Positions 27,751 to 36,587 of a stretch of DNA of 64,000 nucleotides are shown piece after piece. The stretch spans positions 1-64,000 of the forward strand of contig JAEUVE010000019.1 of NCBI GenBank assembly GCA_016786865.1. Direction: 5' to 3'. Made by a program: the position numbers and the translations under genes. The DNA is from Sediminibacterium sp. (lineage in GTDB: Bacteria > Bacteroidota > Bacteroidia > Chitinophagales > Chitinophagaceae). Positions within the stretch are counted from its first letter, which is position 1, and each line of letters opens with the position of its first letter. The notes under the pieces are model-generated. The model did not search any database. It was not told the origin of the DNA and was given only the letters and a program-made list of their open reading frames with translations.

Positions 27751-27899
27751 TACAAAAAAAGCAGTTTAATAAAGAAATAATACACACTGATAAAAGCAAT
27801 AATGATCGCCACCCTGCTGGTCATTTTTTCCAGCCTGAGCCGGTCATAAGCCTCCTGCTCTTCTTTGGTTCTTTTGGGTATGGTGGAATCGGTCCGCAA
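27750..27899 (-). CDS. Small membrane protein (49 residues), TTG start
   Basis: There is no ATG in a suitable place, but TTG at 27899 has AAAGGAAG just upstream as a ribosome-binding-like sequence. The frame encodes 49 residues: a charged N-terminus rich in Lys/Glu/Arg (KRTKEEQEAYDRLRLEK) and a single C-terminal hydrophobic helix (about 30-49). The stop codon TAA overlaps the ATG of the Wzy-like gene (TAATG), which supports real translation and coupling. It may be a small partner of the polymerase. No family is known to me. Confidence 0.6.
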   Translation of the reverse strand: MRTDSTIPKRTKEEQEAYDRLRLEKMTSRVAIIIAFISVYYFFIKLLFL

Positions 27900-27931
27900 T
27901 GCTTCCTTTTGTTTGTATAAAGATAATCCGC

Positions 27932-29116
27932 CTAGTCTACTTTATCGGCATGAAAATGTTTGGTAGCTACAGAACGCTGGTTGGCATTTTTTACCCGAAG
28001 CAACGAGAGTACCTGGTAGAAGATGAATTTAGGGATACCCCAGAGTGACCGATAGATCCTGGGATCCGTATGATTCATCCACAGGGAAATCATAAAGCCG
28101 GCAACAAACACCAGCAAACCCGTTAGCCAGAAAAATGCAACCAAAGGATTGACCAGCACGTTCAGGAACAAACAAACTACCGACAGCAAAAGAAATATGA
28201 ACAAGGGCGGACGCAGGAGAATCAGTCCAAAAAGCACCTGATTGAAATTGAAACGAAACAACCCTTTTCCAATCAGTCCGAAGCCGAAAGAAAAATAACG
28301 GAACCAGGTATTGATCCACCTGGCACGCTGGTTCACCAGTTGATCGGACTGAGAGGTTTTTTCGTCGTACACAACAGCTTTTTCTGCAAATGCAATCCGG
28401 TATCCCCTTTCAACGATCTGACGTTGTAATATTTTATCGAAGCCGGCCCCGGTAATATCAAGGTGCCCCAGGCAGTCTTTGTACAACTGCACCGTGAACG
28501 CCATTCCCGAACCGGAAAGTGTGGCAGAGGACCCGATGGAAAACAATACTTTGCCATCGTAGAAGTGATAATAAATATCTCTTGCTCCGTCCAGGCAGGC
28601 ATACATGGTATCGAGGTTCTTGGCCGCGCGCAATCCCTGTACGGCTTCAAATCCCTGGTCGAAGTATTCGTTGAGGCGCAATAAAAAATCAGGATCAGTG
28701 AGGTTGTCGCTGTCGATGATGACCAGTCGCTCATGAGCTCTTTTAAACCGGTTGATGGCGTAAAAATGAGAACGGGTATTGCTGGCCAGGGTCTGCTCTG
28801 GTCTGAGCACAATTACACGCTCATCGTTGAACACCAGACCGGCAACATCGCATTTATCGGCTACAATGTAAATCAGGTAATTGCTATACCGCAATTGCAG
28901 CAGAGATTTCACCACCCCGTGCAGGAGCTGTGTTTGTTCATAGGCAGTTACAATGATGGCATAATCGGCTTCCTGCGCTCCTGTAACCGCCGGCTTTCCT
29001 TTCCTGCTGCCCTTAACCAGGTAAATCAACAGCAAAAAAACCGGCAACACCAGGTTGTATCCAATCAGCAATTGAAATAAAATCCATAAAAACGCAACTA
29101 CATCTACGCTTGCCAT
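27932..29116 (-). CDS. Processive-type glycosyltransferase family 2 membrane protein
   Basis: The Met at 29116 opens a membrane helix (ASVDVVAFLWILFQLLIGYNLVLP) and lies ten bases after the Wzc-like gene; the longer frame to 29281 has a poor start. The GT2 domain has VIVTAYEQTQ, VIIDSDNLTDPDFL, the acceptor motif SGSGMAF and NQRARWINTW (the QxxRW motif of processive enzymes such as cellulose or hyaluronan synthases). Three to four C-terminal membrane helices follow. It should polymerise or extend a sugar chain at the inner membrane. Confidence 0.88.
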   Translation of the reverse strand: MASVDVVAFLWILFQLLIGYNLVLPVFLLLIYLVKGSRKGKPAVTGAQEADYAIIVTAYEQTQLLHGVVKSLLQLRYSNYLIYIVADKCDVAGLVFNDERVIVLRPEQTLASNTRSHFYAINRFKRAHERLVIIDSDNLTDPDFLLRLNEYFDQGFEAVQGLRAAKNLDTMYACLDGARDIYYHFYDGKVLFSIGSSATLSGSGMAFTVQLYKDCLGHLDITGAGFDKILQRQIVERGYRIAFAEKAVVYDEKTSQSDQLVNQRARWINTWFRYFSFGFGLIGKGLFRFNFNQVLFGLILLRPPLFIFLLLSVVCLFLNVLVNPLVAFFWLTGLLVFVAGFMISLWMNHTDPRIYRSLWGIPKFIFYQVLSLLRVKNANQRSVATKHFHADKVD

Positions 29117-29126
29117 AAGCACGGGG

Positions 29127-31289
29127 TTATTTGGGAACACGCTCCAATCGATTGAACTGCACTTTATTAAGTGCCCATCCGACAAACTTATTGCCAATGC
29201 TTTCAAGAAAGCGGATATGCGGTTTTGCAGAAGACCTGATGGCATCTCCGGATGCATAAATGCCCAGTACCTTATCGGCAACCACCACCCATTCCCTCGA
29301 TTTGTTCAAACGATCCATTGAAGGAATTTCTACAATGATGATATCGAACATCTCCTTAAGGTAATTCAGTTTAGGCACCACAATACTTTCATCACAGAAC
29401 TCAAACAAAGAGGTATCTCCGCCCCGGTTACCCAGTATACTGATTTTTCCTTCCCGGGTAAACTCAGCAACGGATACCCTGTTTTTCAGATAGTCTTCGA
29501 GAAAGAACGTTGCACCGCTTATTTCAGAAATAGTGGGTTCATCAAAGTTACCGTCGATCACCAGCGCTTTCTTGTTCACCATAGAAAAAGCATAGGCCAA
29601 TCCCAGCGAGAGCATGGTTTTACCCTCGCCATGATGCAGACTGGTCAGCGCCAGTAATTTGTCTTTGCCCATGGATCTTTCTACTTCGAACCGCAGCGAT
29701 CGCAGCAGGTTTTTAAAAGCAATCGTATTCCTGTTTACTTCATCACCCTTCGTCAAATTGGTAAGATCGAGCAGGGAAGTATTGATCAGTGGCAGGAAAG
29801 ACAACACCGGGAATCCGGTTTGATTGGCCAGGTCCTGAGCGCTGTGTATGGATTGATCCAGATAGAAAATGATGAACAATGCCAGCATGCAAAAGATAAA
29901 GCTCACAACGCCGCTGAGCAGAACCAGCAATAATTTCTTGGAAGGCTGTGGCGGACCCGGCATAGCCATTTCTACCTGGCGCAGCTGAACACCCACATTC
30001 GATTCCATGGTGGTTCTGTTGAACTTGTTCAGGATTTCCAGGTATTCTTTTCCGGCCACATCTACGGCGCCCTCATAGTTTTGAATAAGGGCTTCATGCG
30101 GTACCAGCAAATCGAATTTTCTGTTCAGCCTTTCCAGTTCTGTTTCGAGCGACTGAATGCTGTTGCGGGCCTGGTTCAGCGAAACTTCCAGGGTTAAGCG
30201 CTGCTGAATCAGCTGTTGCTTATTGGCAAGCGGGCTCACCAGATGCCGGTCAGTGGATACCAGTATTTCCTCTTCCAGCTTGTGCCGGAGGGAATCCTGT
30301 TTTGCTACGGCACGGGCAGAATAATTGCTCTTGATTACATTCAGCGTAGCCTGCCTGAGTTGTTCCCGGGTATTCATGAGCGACTGGTTGATGGCTACAA
30401 CGGTACTTTCCAGGTAACGACGGTCTTTTACATCAAACTTGGCATCGATGGCTTTAATAGCGCCCTCATTGGCCTCCACATCTTTTTTGGCAATTTCCAG
30501 GTAGGTTTCAAAATCGGAAATCTGTCCGTAGAGACTCTTGGCCTGTTCGTTCAGGTTAAGTACCCGGTTCTTGATTTTATAATTACGCAGTGCGCGCATT
30601 TTTGCATTCATGGAATCGTACTTCTGCTTCATCAGCGTATCGAGGTAGTTCACTGCACGCAGCTGATTGGCCTTGATGTAAGAAGTATAGTAGTCGAGAA
30701 ATTCCTTGCACAGGGTATTTACGGCAAAGGCAGAGAGAAAAGGATCCTCCGATTCAAACTCCACATCAATAAAGTCACTGTTGTTGACCCTGTAAATCAG
30801 GATCTTTTTCTGCAGGGTCTGCTCGTCGTATCCCATAGAGATCAGTACCTGGTTCAATCCATACTGGTCCTTATCCCATAAAGAGAGCGGCTTCTTTTCT
30901 TTTAATAAGCGGGAGTATACTTCTACCGCATGCGCTCTGGCATTGGGGCCAATTTCTTTCAGCAGTTTACTGGCCGGACGGAAAGGTTTATCGCTGGTGA
31001 GATCGTGGAGAATCAACTCGTAAGAAACCTGATCGAACATTCTTTTCAATCTGAACTGCTGTACCAGGTTGCTGAACTGCTGTGCAATCTTAGACTCCTG
31101 CGACATGTCTGAACTGGAAAGAATTTGCTGCGACTGATCTACCAGTCCGGTAGAAATGCGCGAAGAAGACTGATAGGTATCCGGAAGCTTTCGAACCAGA
31201 AAATACGTGATCACTACCGTAACCAGAGGTACAATTACGAGTACGTATTTCTTTTTGTATACAAGTTTTAAAAACTTTCCTAATTCCAT
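29127..31289 (-). CDS. Wzc-like polysaccharide co-polymerase with P-loop domain
   Basis: 720 residues: Wzz-type domain with a membrane helix near 15-32, a long periplasmic coiled coil (about 210-440), a PxxP-like segment with GPPQPSKK before the second helix (452-476) and a cytoplasmic P-loop domain. Walker A is HHGEGKTM (552-559) and the A-prime region is ALVIDGNFDEP. Unlike true BY-kinases of the Wzc type, no tyrosine-rich tail is present; the protein ends in QFNRLERVPK. It is expected to control chain length and export. It overlaps the TolC-like gene by one base (TAATG). Confidence 0.88.
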   Translation of the reverse strand: MELGKFLKLVYKKKYVLVIVPLVTVVITYFLVRKLPDTYQSSSRISTGLVDQSQQILSSSDMSQESKIAQQFSNLVQQFRLKRMFDQVSYELILHDLTSDKPFRPASKLLKEIGPNARAHAVEVYSRLLKEKKPLSLWDKDQYGLNQVLISMGYDEQTLQKKILIYRVNNSDFIDVEFESEDPFLSAFAVNTLCKEFLDYYTSYIKANQLRAVNYLDTLMKQKYDSMNAKMRALRNYKIKNRVLNLNEQAKSLYGQISDFETYLEIAKKDVEANEGAIKAIDAKFDVKDRRYLESTVVAINQSLMNTREQLRQATLNVIKSNYSARAVAKQDSLRHKLEEEILVSTDRHLVSPLANKQQLIQQRLTLEVSLNQARNSIQSLETELERLNRKFDLLVPHEALIQNYEGAVDVAGKEYLEILNKFNRTTMESNVGVQLRQVEMAMPGPPQPSKKLLLVLLSGVVSFIFCMLALFIIFYLDQSIHSAQDLANQTGFPVLSFLPLINTSLLDLTNLTKGDEVNRNTIAFKNLLRSLRFEVERSMGKDKLLALTSLHHGEGKTMLSLGLAYAFSMVNKKALVIDGNFDEPTISEISGATFFLEDYLKNRVSVAEFTREGKISILGNRGGDTSLFEFCDESIVVPKLNYLKEMFDIIIVEIPSMDRLNKSREWVVVADKVLGIYASGDAIRSSAKPHIRFLESIGNKFVGWALNKVQFNRLERVPK

Positions 31290-32038
31290 TACTTAACCTC
31301 TTCTAATTTTTTTCCGATCATTTCTTCCAGGTTGCTTTTGGAAATCAGCAACATACCTTCTGTTTCCACAAGCCGTTGTTTGTTGTCTACCAACTGAATC
31401 AGCGACTTGCTGTAGTTTTCAAATGTTTCCTCTCCTCTCTCAAACTTGAATTTCATTTGCTTATACAAGGCTTCCGCATCAATTATTGCCTGGCTTCTGA
31501 GTTTCAGCACCGTCAGGTACTGCATGTACTTGAAATAACGCTCTTTCACCATATTTTCTACAGAAAGTCCAAACTCATCATACGTGTATTTGGCAATGGC
31601 CACTTCTTCCCGGCTCTGTTTAATCACCGTTGGCTTTTGTATAATGTTGGAAAAATTAATAAATAACCCAATCTGCACACCAGTAAGGGTGGCATTGGTT
31701 AACGTAACGGAAGTACTGGGGCTGTAAAAAGCAGATAGTGTGAAGAAATCGAACCAGGAAAGCTTTGTTTTTTTCAGATTCAGTTCTGCAAAACGAATCC
31801 TGTGCTGGTTGGCTTTCATTCGCGGATAATTTTCGCGGGCGGTAAAAATCAGCTTTTCCAGAAAAGGATAAGACAGTTCAGGAATCATAGACTCCTGTGC
31901 CGATACTGCCAAACTACCCGAAACAAGTAGAAAAAAACAAACTACCTTAACCAGTAACCCTTTTCGGACAAACTGAAAAAGATGGAGTATCGGACTATTC
32001 AAAAACATATGGTTGGTTAATGGGTCTCGTACAAACAT
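31289..32038 (-). CDS. TolC-like outer membrane efflux protein, half length
   Basis: 249 residues with a signal peptide (KGLLVKVVCFFLLVSGSLAVSAQ) and helical regions that resemble only one half of TolC (LEKLIFTARENYPRMKANQHRIRF and YKQMKFKFERGEETFENYSKSL). Full TolC proteins are about twice as long, so this may be a single-repeat form that would need twice as many copies, or a specialised outer-membrane partner of the Wzc-like protein next to it. The start may be Met1 (32038) or Met11 (32008). It is the first gene of the operon that follows the tandem -7-like repeat at 32087. Confidence 0.75.
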   Translation of the reverse strand: MFVRDPLTNHMFLNSPILHLFQFVRKGLLVKVVCFFLLVSGSLAVSAQESMIPELSYPFLEKLIFTARENYPRMKANQHRIRFAELNLKKTKLSWFDFFTLSAFYSPSTSVTLTNATLTGVQIGLFINFSNIIQKPTVIKQSREEVAIAKYTYDEFGLSVENMVKERYFKYMQYLTVLKLRSQAIIDAEALYKQMKFKFERGEETFENYSKSLIQLVDNKQRLVETEGMLLISKSNLEEMIGKKLEEVK

Positions 32039-32086
32039 CGGGCGGCTTAAAAAACAACTTCCGGGCTAAACCAATGATTGTCACGC

Positions 32087-32114
32087 AATTTAAAGATAAT
32101 AAATTTAAAGATAA
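32087..32114 (-). repeat. Tandem 13-base repeat containing -7-like elements
   Basis: AATTTAAAGATAA occurs at 32087-32099 and again at 32102-32114, a spacing of 15 bases. On the minus strand each copy contains TATCTTTA, one base off the TAnnTTTG -7 element. It lies in the 88-base gap between the phosphoglycosyl transferase gene and the TolC-like gene and may be a double promoter or a regulator site for the Wzc/Wzy genes. Confidence 0.5.
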
Positions 32115-32126
32115 AACGTTGCGCGA

Positions 32127-33326
32127 TTATACAGTTTCTGACTGGAACAAAGCGGGAATTGTTTTGAGGATCAACTTGATATCGTACCAGAAACTGTGAT
32201 TAGCCGCATATTCATTGTCGAGCATGAGTCTTTCTTCTTCCGACATCTCTCCTTTCCCCCTCTTTTCTACCTGCCAGAGCCCGGTAATCCCGGCCGGAGC
32301 CATGAACCGCATTGCATATTTATCGGTGGTCAGTTTCTCCGCTTCATACAAAGGCAGCGGACGATTGCCCACAATACTCATATCGCCGATGATCACATTC
32401 CACAACTGAGGCAGTTCATCGATACTGGTATTGCGGATGAACTTGCCCACTTTGGTAATGCGCGGATCGTCTTTCAGTTTAAAGAAAGCCGAACCGGCTT
32501 TGGACTTCTTGGTATCGTTGTATTGCTTCTCGCACCAGCGAACCTTATCGGAATACATGGGGAACCTGCACTGGGTACCTGCTGCCTTACATTCATCGCA
32601 GAGGTATTGTTCCTGTTGCGGCTCTACGGTATCGGTTGCCGCCGCCGGCGCATACTGATTCAGGTGTTTCAATTCTTTCAGCCGCTGGTCTGCATTCACA
32701 TACATGGAGCGGAACTTATAAAACTTAAAGGTTCTGTAACCGGAGCCCACCCGCAATGCATAATAGAAAATCGGGCCTTTGGATTCCAGTTTCAGCAAAA
32801 TGCAGATCACCAGCAAGAGCGGAGAAAGCAATAGCAGGGCCATGCCGGCAAAAAAGATATCGAATATCCGTTTAATGAGCGGCGTTTTGTATTTATGAAA
32901 GTCCACCACCTGGTCGTTGGGCGATTTCAATTCCTTCCATTTATCAATGATCAGGTTCAGGCGAATCTCGATGTTCTCTTTTTTCAGTGGTAGTTTGAAC
33001 ACATCGGATATACCCGATTTCAGGGCCAGTTTGGCGGTACTCTCACTCAGCTGCTGACTTACCAGGAAAAAAGGAACCTGGATATGCTTTTTATTGCGCA
33101 AGGTTTCCAGCAAGGCAATGCCCGCGGGTCCCAACACTTCGCTCTGCGACACTATGGCCACCAGTGTGCCGCCTCCCTTTTCCCAGTTGTTGAACAGGTC
33201 GATGGCATGCAGGAAAGAGCGAACCTTGCGATTACCCAGTTTTGCAGATGTAAACACTTCGGTTACCTGCTCATCGCATCCAATAAGGGCAATAAATTGA
33301 TCGGTTGGAGAAAGGGGGACATCCAT
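32127..33326 (-). CDS. Phosphoglycosyl transferase (WbaP/PglC-type) with N-terminal pseudo-receiver domain
   Basis: 399 residues. Residues 10-130 look like a receiver domain: GLY/Val-rich strands, FLVSQQ, LKSGISDVFKLPLKKENI with the Lys-x-Pro of receivers, but no phosphoacceptor Asp (AIVSQ in its place). A re-entrant membrane helix (about 150-178) and a catalytic domain follow, with KFYKFRSMY and the Asp303-Glu304 pair in SIDELPQLWN. The domain has an insertion with four Cys (243, 246, 253, 265), in a C-x2-C spacing first, which could bind zinc. The enzyme starts glycan assembly on undecaprenyl phosphate. It lies four bases after a lone receiver gene. Confidence 0.87.
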   Translation of the reverse strand: MDVPLSPTDQFIALIGCDEQVTEVFTSAKLGNRKVRSFLHAIDLFNNWEKGGGTLVAIVSQSEVLGPAGIALLETLRNKKHIQVPFFLVSQQLSESTAKLALKSGISDVFKLPLKKENIEIRLNLIIDKWKELKSPNDQVVDFHKYKTPLIKRIFDIFFAGMALLLLSPLLLVICILLKLESKGPIFYYALRVGSGYRTFKFYKFRSMYVNADQRLKELKHLNQYAPAAATDTVEPQQEQYLCDECKAAGTQCRFPMYSDKVRWCEKQYNDTKKSKAGSAFFKLKDDPRITKVGKFIRNTSIDELPQLWNVIIGDMSIVGNRPLPLYEAEKLTTDKYAMRFMAPAGITGLWQVEKRGKGEMSEEERLMLDNEYAANHSFWYDIKLILKTIPALFQSETV

Positions 33327-33330
33327 TGGA

Positions 33331-33729
33331 TTATGATTTGCGGATTCGTCTTAAGACCACCCTGAGTCTTGCTTCCAGTTCTTTGGGATTAAAGGGTTTT
33401 ACCAGGTAATCATCTGCGCCGGCTTCCAGGCACTTGATGATCATTTCAGAACTTTCTTCGCCCGATAAAATCACAATCGGTATGCTGTTGAAAAAATCAC
33501 TGGCTTTTAATTGCTGAGTCAGACCCAGTCCGCCCATCACAGGCGTATTTAAATCGGAGATAATCAAATCCGGCATATTGCCCTGCTGCATAAAGGCCAG
33601 CGCATCTACCCCGTCTTTAAAAATTTCCACCTCGTATTGCTCTCCCAGATACTTCTTCAGTATCAGTTGCATGGTAACTTCGTCTTCCACCACTATAATC
33701 TTGATTGCATCGGAGCTGGTAAATGCCAT
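33331..33729 (-). CDS. Stand-alone response regulator receiver protein
   Basis: 132 residues, a complete single receiver domain: Glu15-Asp16, phosphoacceptor Asp59 (IISDLNTP), Ser89 and Lys111 (YLVKPFNP). No output domain or kinase gene is nearby. It is co-transcribed with a phosphoglycosyl transferase that itself carries a pseudo-receiver domain. This pairing suggests post-translational control of glycan initiation by phosphorylation, which is inference. Confidence 0.92.
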   Translation of the reverse strand: MAFTSSDAIKIIVVEDEVTMQLILKKYLGEQYEVEIFKDGVDALAFMQQGNMPDLIISDLNTPVMGGLGLTQQLKASDFFNSIPIVILSGEESSEMIIKCLEAGADDYLVKPFNPKELEARLRVVLRRIRKS

Positions 33730-33929
33730 ATAATAGATTTATAAAAAAAGATAGAATCGGTTAAATGTACTTATTTAAGTGTACCCTCCCCATCCGTTTG
33801 TAAAATTATTTCATTTACATGGTACTGCGGCTAATTGGCTGGATAATTGTTCAAAAAAAACAGGATTACCGGCTATATGATTAACTTTAACCGGCGCGGG
33901 AATACCTGCCTTGTTTTCATTATTCAATC

Positions 33930-34736
33930 ATGAGACCTATTGCCCTACCCCGGAACATACAGGAAAGCTTCCAGGCCGATCCAAATCTGCCGGAAACCAC
34001 TGCATCCATCAGGAATGCTTACCCGATGCTTTGCAGGCTGGAACCGGAGGTTTCTATTGTAATTCCGGCTTACAACGAAGAAGCCGGAATACTACAGACC
34101 CTGCTTTCCCTGTGCCGGAACCAAACACAATGGTCTGTTGAAATCATCGTAGTTAACAATGCTTCTGAAGACCGTACCGAAGAACTGGTGAGGACTGCCG
34201 GCATCCCCTGTGTAATAGAGCCCAGAAAGGGAGTGGATTTTGCCCGGAATGCAGGCCTGCGCATTGCAAAGGGAACCTATATACTGAACGCAGACGCAGA
34301 CACCATTTATCCTGCAGACTGGATCAACCGGATGGTAGCCCCTCTGGCATCCAACCCCAGCATTGCACTGGTATACGGCAGATTTGCATTTATACCCACA
34401 GGCAGCACCGGCCGGTTTACTTATTTTCTGTACGAATACATAGCCGATGGCACCCGCTGGTTCAATAAAACCTTTCGCAACGAAGCCATGAATGTGTATG
34501 GATTTAATTCGGGCTTCCGGAAAGAACAGGGTCTGGCTGTTGACGGTTTCAATCATCCGCCAGGCACCAACGAAGACGGATGGCTGGCGCTGAAACTGCG
34601 CAACCGGGGTTATGGGACGCTGAAAAATATAACCCATCCGGCTGCACTGGTCTGGACCACCGACCGAAGAATCCAGCTCGACGGGGGATTGTGGAAAGGA
34701 ATTTTGAAACGACTGAAAAGAATGATCGGACTGTAA
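33930..34736 (+). CDS. Glycosyltransferase, family 2
   Basis: 268 residues. EVSIVIPAYNEEAGILQTLLSL, EIIVVNNASEDRTEELV, DFARNAGLRIAKG and ILNADADTIYPADW mark a GT2 domain; the donor-binding Asp-x-Asp is the DAD. The C-terminal part is short and has no membrane helices. It is the first gene of the plus-strand arm, divergent from the receiver gene at 33331-33729, followed 20 bases later by the SDR gene. Confidence 0.9.
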   Translation: MRPIALPRNIQESFQADPNLPETTASIRNAYPMLCRLEPEVSIVIPAYNEEAGILQTLLSLCRNQTQWSVEIIVVNNASEDRTEELVRTAGIPCVIEPRKGVDFARNAGLRIAKGTYILNADADTIYPADWINRMVAPLASNPSIALVYGRFAFIPTGSTGRFTYFLYEYIADGTRWFNKTFRNEAMNVYGFNSGFRKEQGLAVDGFNHPPGTNEDGWLALKLRNRGYGTLKNITHPAALVWTTDRRIQLDGGLWKGILKRLKRMIGL

Positions 34737-34756
34737 AGCATTTTAAAAATTAGTAC

Positions 34757-35494
34757 ATGAGGTTAACAAATAAAACAGCCATTATTACCGGAGGAGCTGC
34801 CGGGATCGGATCCGCAACTGCCGAACTCTTTGCAAAAGAAGGAGCAACCGTGTTTATCTGGGACACCGATGAATCCGGAGCTGCCCTTGCCGAAACATGC
34901 CGGGCACAACAACTGGACGTACATTTCATGCAGGTATCTGTTGCAGACAAGGCAGCTGTGGAAGCCGCCGCTGCCAAAATAAAGGAGTTAAAGGGTCGGA
35001 TCGATATTCTGATCAACAATGCCGGCATCACCCGAGACAAGACCCTGTTGAAGATGCAGGAGGAAGACTGGGAAAAAGTACTTTCAGTGAACCTGACAGG
35101 AGTATTCAACTGCACGCAGACGGTAGCCCATTACATGAAGGAACAGCAGTATGGAAGAATTGTATCTGCCTCCTCCAACGTGGGACTCCGGGGCAATTAC
35201 GGCCAAACCAATTATGTAGCCAGCAAATCGGCCATCATTGGCATGACCAAAGTATGGGCGTTGGAATTAGGAAGGTTTGGGATAACCGCCAACTGCATTG
35301 CACCCGGCTTCATCGAAACAAAAATGACCGAGAGCATTCCGGAAGAAGTAAAACAGAAAATGATTCCGCTGATCCCTACGGGTCACTGGGGCAAACCCAT
35401 TGATATAGCTTACGGCTATTTATACCTGGCTTCGGACGAAGCGGCATATGTAAACGGCATTTGCCTGACCATCGACGGGGGCAGCGCAAGGTAG
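34757..35494 (+). CDS. Short-chain dehydrogenase/reductase, 3-oxoacyl-ACP reductase-like
   Basis: 245 residues of classical SDR. The cofactor motif is TGGAAGIGSATAE, the NNAG motif is present (INNAGITRD), the catalytic Ser is in SASSNVG and the Tyr-x-x-x-Lys in NYVASKSAI. The C-terminal CLTIDGGSAR is typical for FabG. The sequence is FabG-like, but the gene sits inside a glycan locus after a glycosyltransferase gene, so a sugar-nucleotide or acyl substrate is possible. Confidence 0.9.
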   Translation: MRLTNKTAIITGGAAGIGSATAELFAKEGATVFIWDTDESGAALAETCRAQQLDVHFMQVSVADKAAVEAAAAKIKELKGRIDILINNAGITRDKTLLKMQEEDWEKVLSVNLTGVFNCTQTVAHYMKEQQYGRIVSASSNVGLRGNYGQTNYVASKSAIIGMTKVWALELGRFGITANCIAPGFIETKMTESIPEEVKQKMIPLIPTGHWGKPIDIAYGYLYLASDEAAYVNGICLTIDGGSAR

Positions 35495-35544
35495 CCGCAT
35501 GGCTGATCCTTACAGAACAGGCCAGCCGAAAGAACGGTGATAAA

Positions 35545-35580
35545 TTTGGGGCTGTACGCAGGCCGATTTAATTATCTTTA
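35545..35580 (+). promoter_or_regulatory. Candidate promoter of the oxidoreductase gene
   Basis: TTTG at 35545-35548 and TATCTTTA at 35573-35580 (one base off TAnnTTTG). The spacing of 24 bases is longer than the usual 19, so the call is weak. The start codon follows at 35599. Confidence 0.3.
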
Positions 35581-35598
35581 CCCACTAATATCAGAACT

Positions 35599-36573
35599 AT
35601 GCTAAAAGTAGGAGTATTTGGGGTGGGCCATCTGGGTAAGTTTCACCTGAATAACTGGAAAGAGATTGAAGGAGTAAAGCTGGTGGGATTTTTTGATCCC
35701 AATAACGAGAATGCAAAGGAAGTAACAGAAAAATACGGGTTGAAACGGTACATGGACGAAGACAAACTGATGGATGCCTGTGATGTGATCGACGTGATCA
35801 CACCCACCAATCAGCATTTCGATATCTGTATGCAGGCCATCAGAAAAGGCAAGCATGTATTTGTGGAAAAACCGATTACCCATACCATACAGGAAGGAAG
35901 AGCGCTGGTGAATATGGTGCGTGAGGCGAATGTGAAAGTACAGGTAGGACATGTGGAAAGATTCAATCCCGCATACCTGGCAGTAAAAGACATGCACCTG
36001 AATCCCATGTTTATTGAAGTGCACCGCCTGGCACAGTTCAACCCCAGGGGAACTGAAGTGAGTGTAATCCTCGACCTGATGATTCACGATATCGACATCA
36101 TTTTAAGCCTGGTAAAAAGTGATGTAAAAAGTATTGCCGCCAGTGGCGTTGCCGTAATGACCGATACGCCGGATATTGCCAACGTACGGATCGAATTCAA
36201 TAACGGATGCGTGGCCAACCTTACCAGCAGCCGCATCAGTATGAAAAAAATGCGGAAGATGCGTTTGTTCCAGAAGGATGCATACATTGGCATTGATTTT
36301 CTCGAAAAGAAAACAGAGATCATCAAACTGAAACAACCCAACGACAGCAATGTATTCTCGTTCGACATTGATACCCCCAATGGCAAAAAATCAATCGCCA
36401 TTGCAACCCCAACCATAGAACCACTGAATGCCATTAAACTGGAACTGGAATCTTTTGTTGATTCAATCGTAAACAATCAACCAACTGCTGTGAGCGAAAT
36501 AGATGGCTTCCTTGCGATGGAAGTAGCTCACCAGATATTGGAGAAAATCAACAACACCAGCATTTTAGTTTAA
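35599..36573 (+). CDS. Gfo/Idh/MocA-family oxidoreductase
   Basis: 324 residues: N-terminal Rossmann domain (LKVGVFGVGHLGKFHLNNW), the family motif KHVFVEKPITHT and VQVGHVERFNPAY, and the C-terminal Gfo/Idh/MocA fold. Members oxidise or reduce sugars or nucleotide sugars with NAD(P); some act on UDP-GlcNAc derivatives in glycan synthesis. It is followed by a phosphoglycosyl transferase gene after about 14 bases, which fits a role in building the first sugar. Confidence 0.88.
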   Translation: MLKVGVFGVGHLGKFHLNNWKEIEGVKLVGFFDPNNENAKEVTEKYGLKRYMDEDKLMDACDVIDVITPTNQHFDICMQAIRKGKHVFVEKPITHTIQEGRALVNMVREANVKVQVGHVERFNPAYLAVKDMHLNPMFIEVHRLAQFNPRGTEVSVILDLMIHDIDIILSLVKSDVKSIAASGVAVMTDTPDIANVRIEFNNGCVANLTSSRISMKKMRKMRLFQKDAYIGIDFLEKKTEIIKLKQPNDSNVFSFDIDTPNGKKSIAIATPTIEPLNAIKLELESFVDSIVNNQPTAVSEIDGFLAMEVAHQILEKINNTSILV

Positions 36574-36587
36574 TCCGCTTATTTCTG

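Noticed and set aside
31289..32126. Frameshift or second half of the TolC-like gene
   Set aside because: All frames downstream belong to the Wzc-like gene and upstream to the phosphoglycosyl transferase; no remnant of a second TolC half was found.
36036..36476. Overlapping minus-strand frames inside the Gfo/Idh/MocA gene
   Set aside because: Shadows of the conserved oxidoreductase; no independent motifs.
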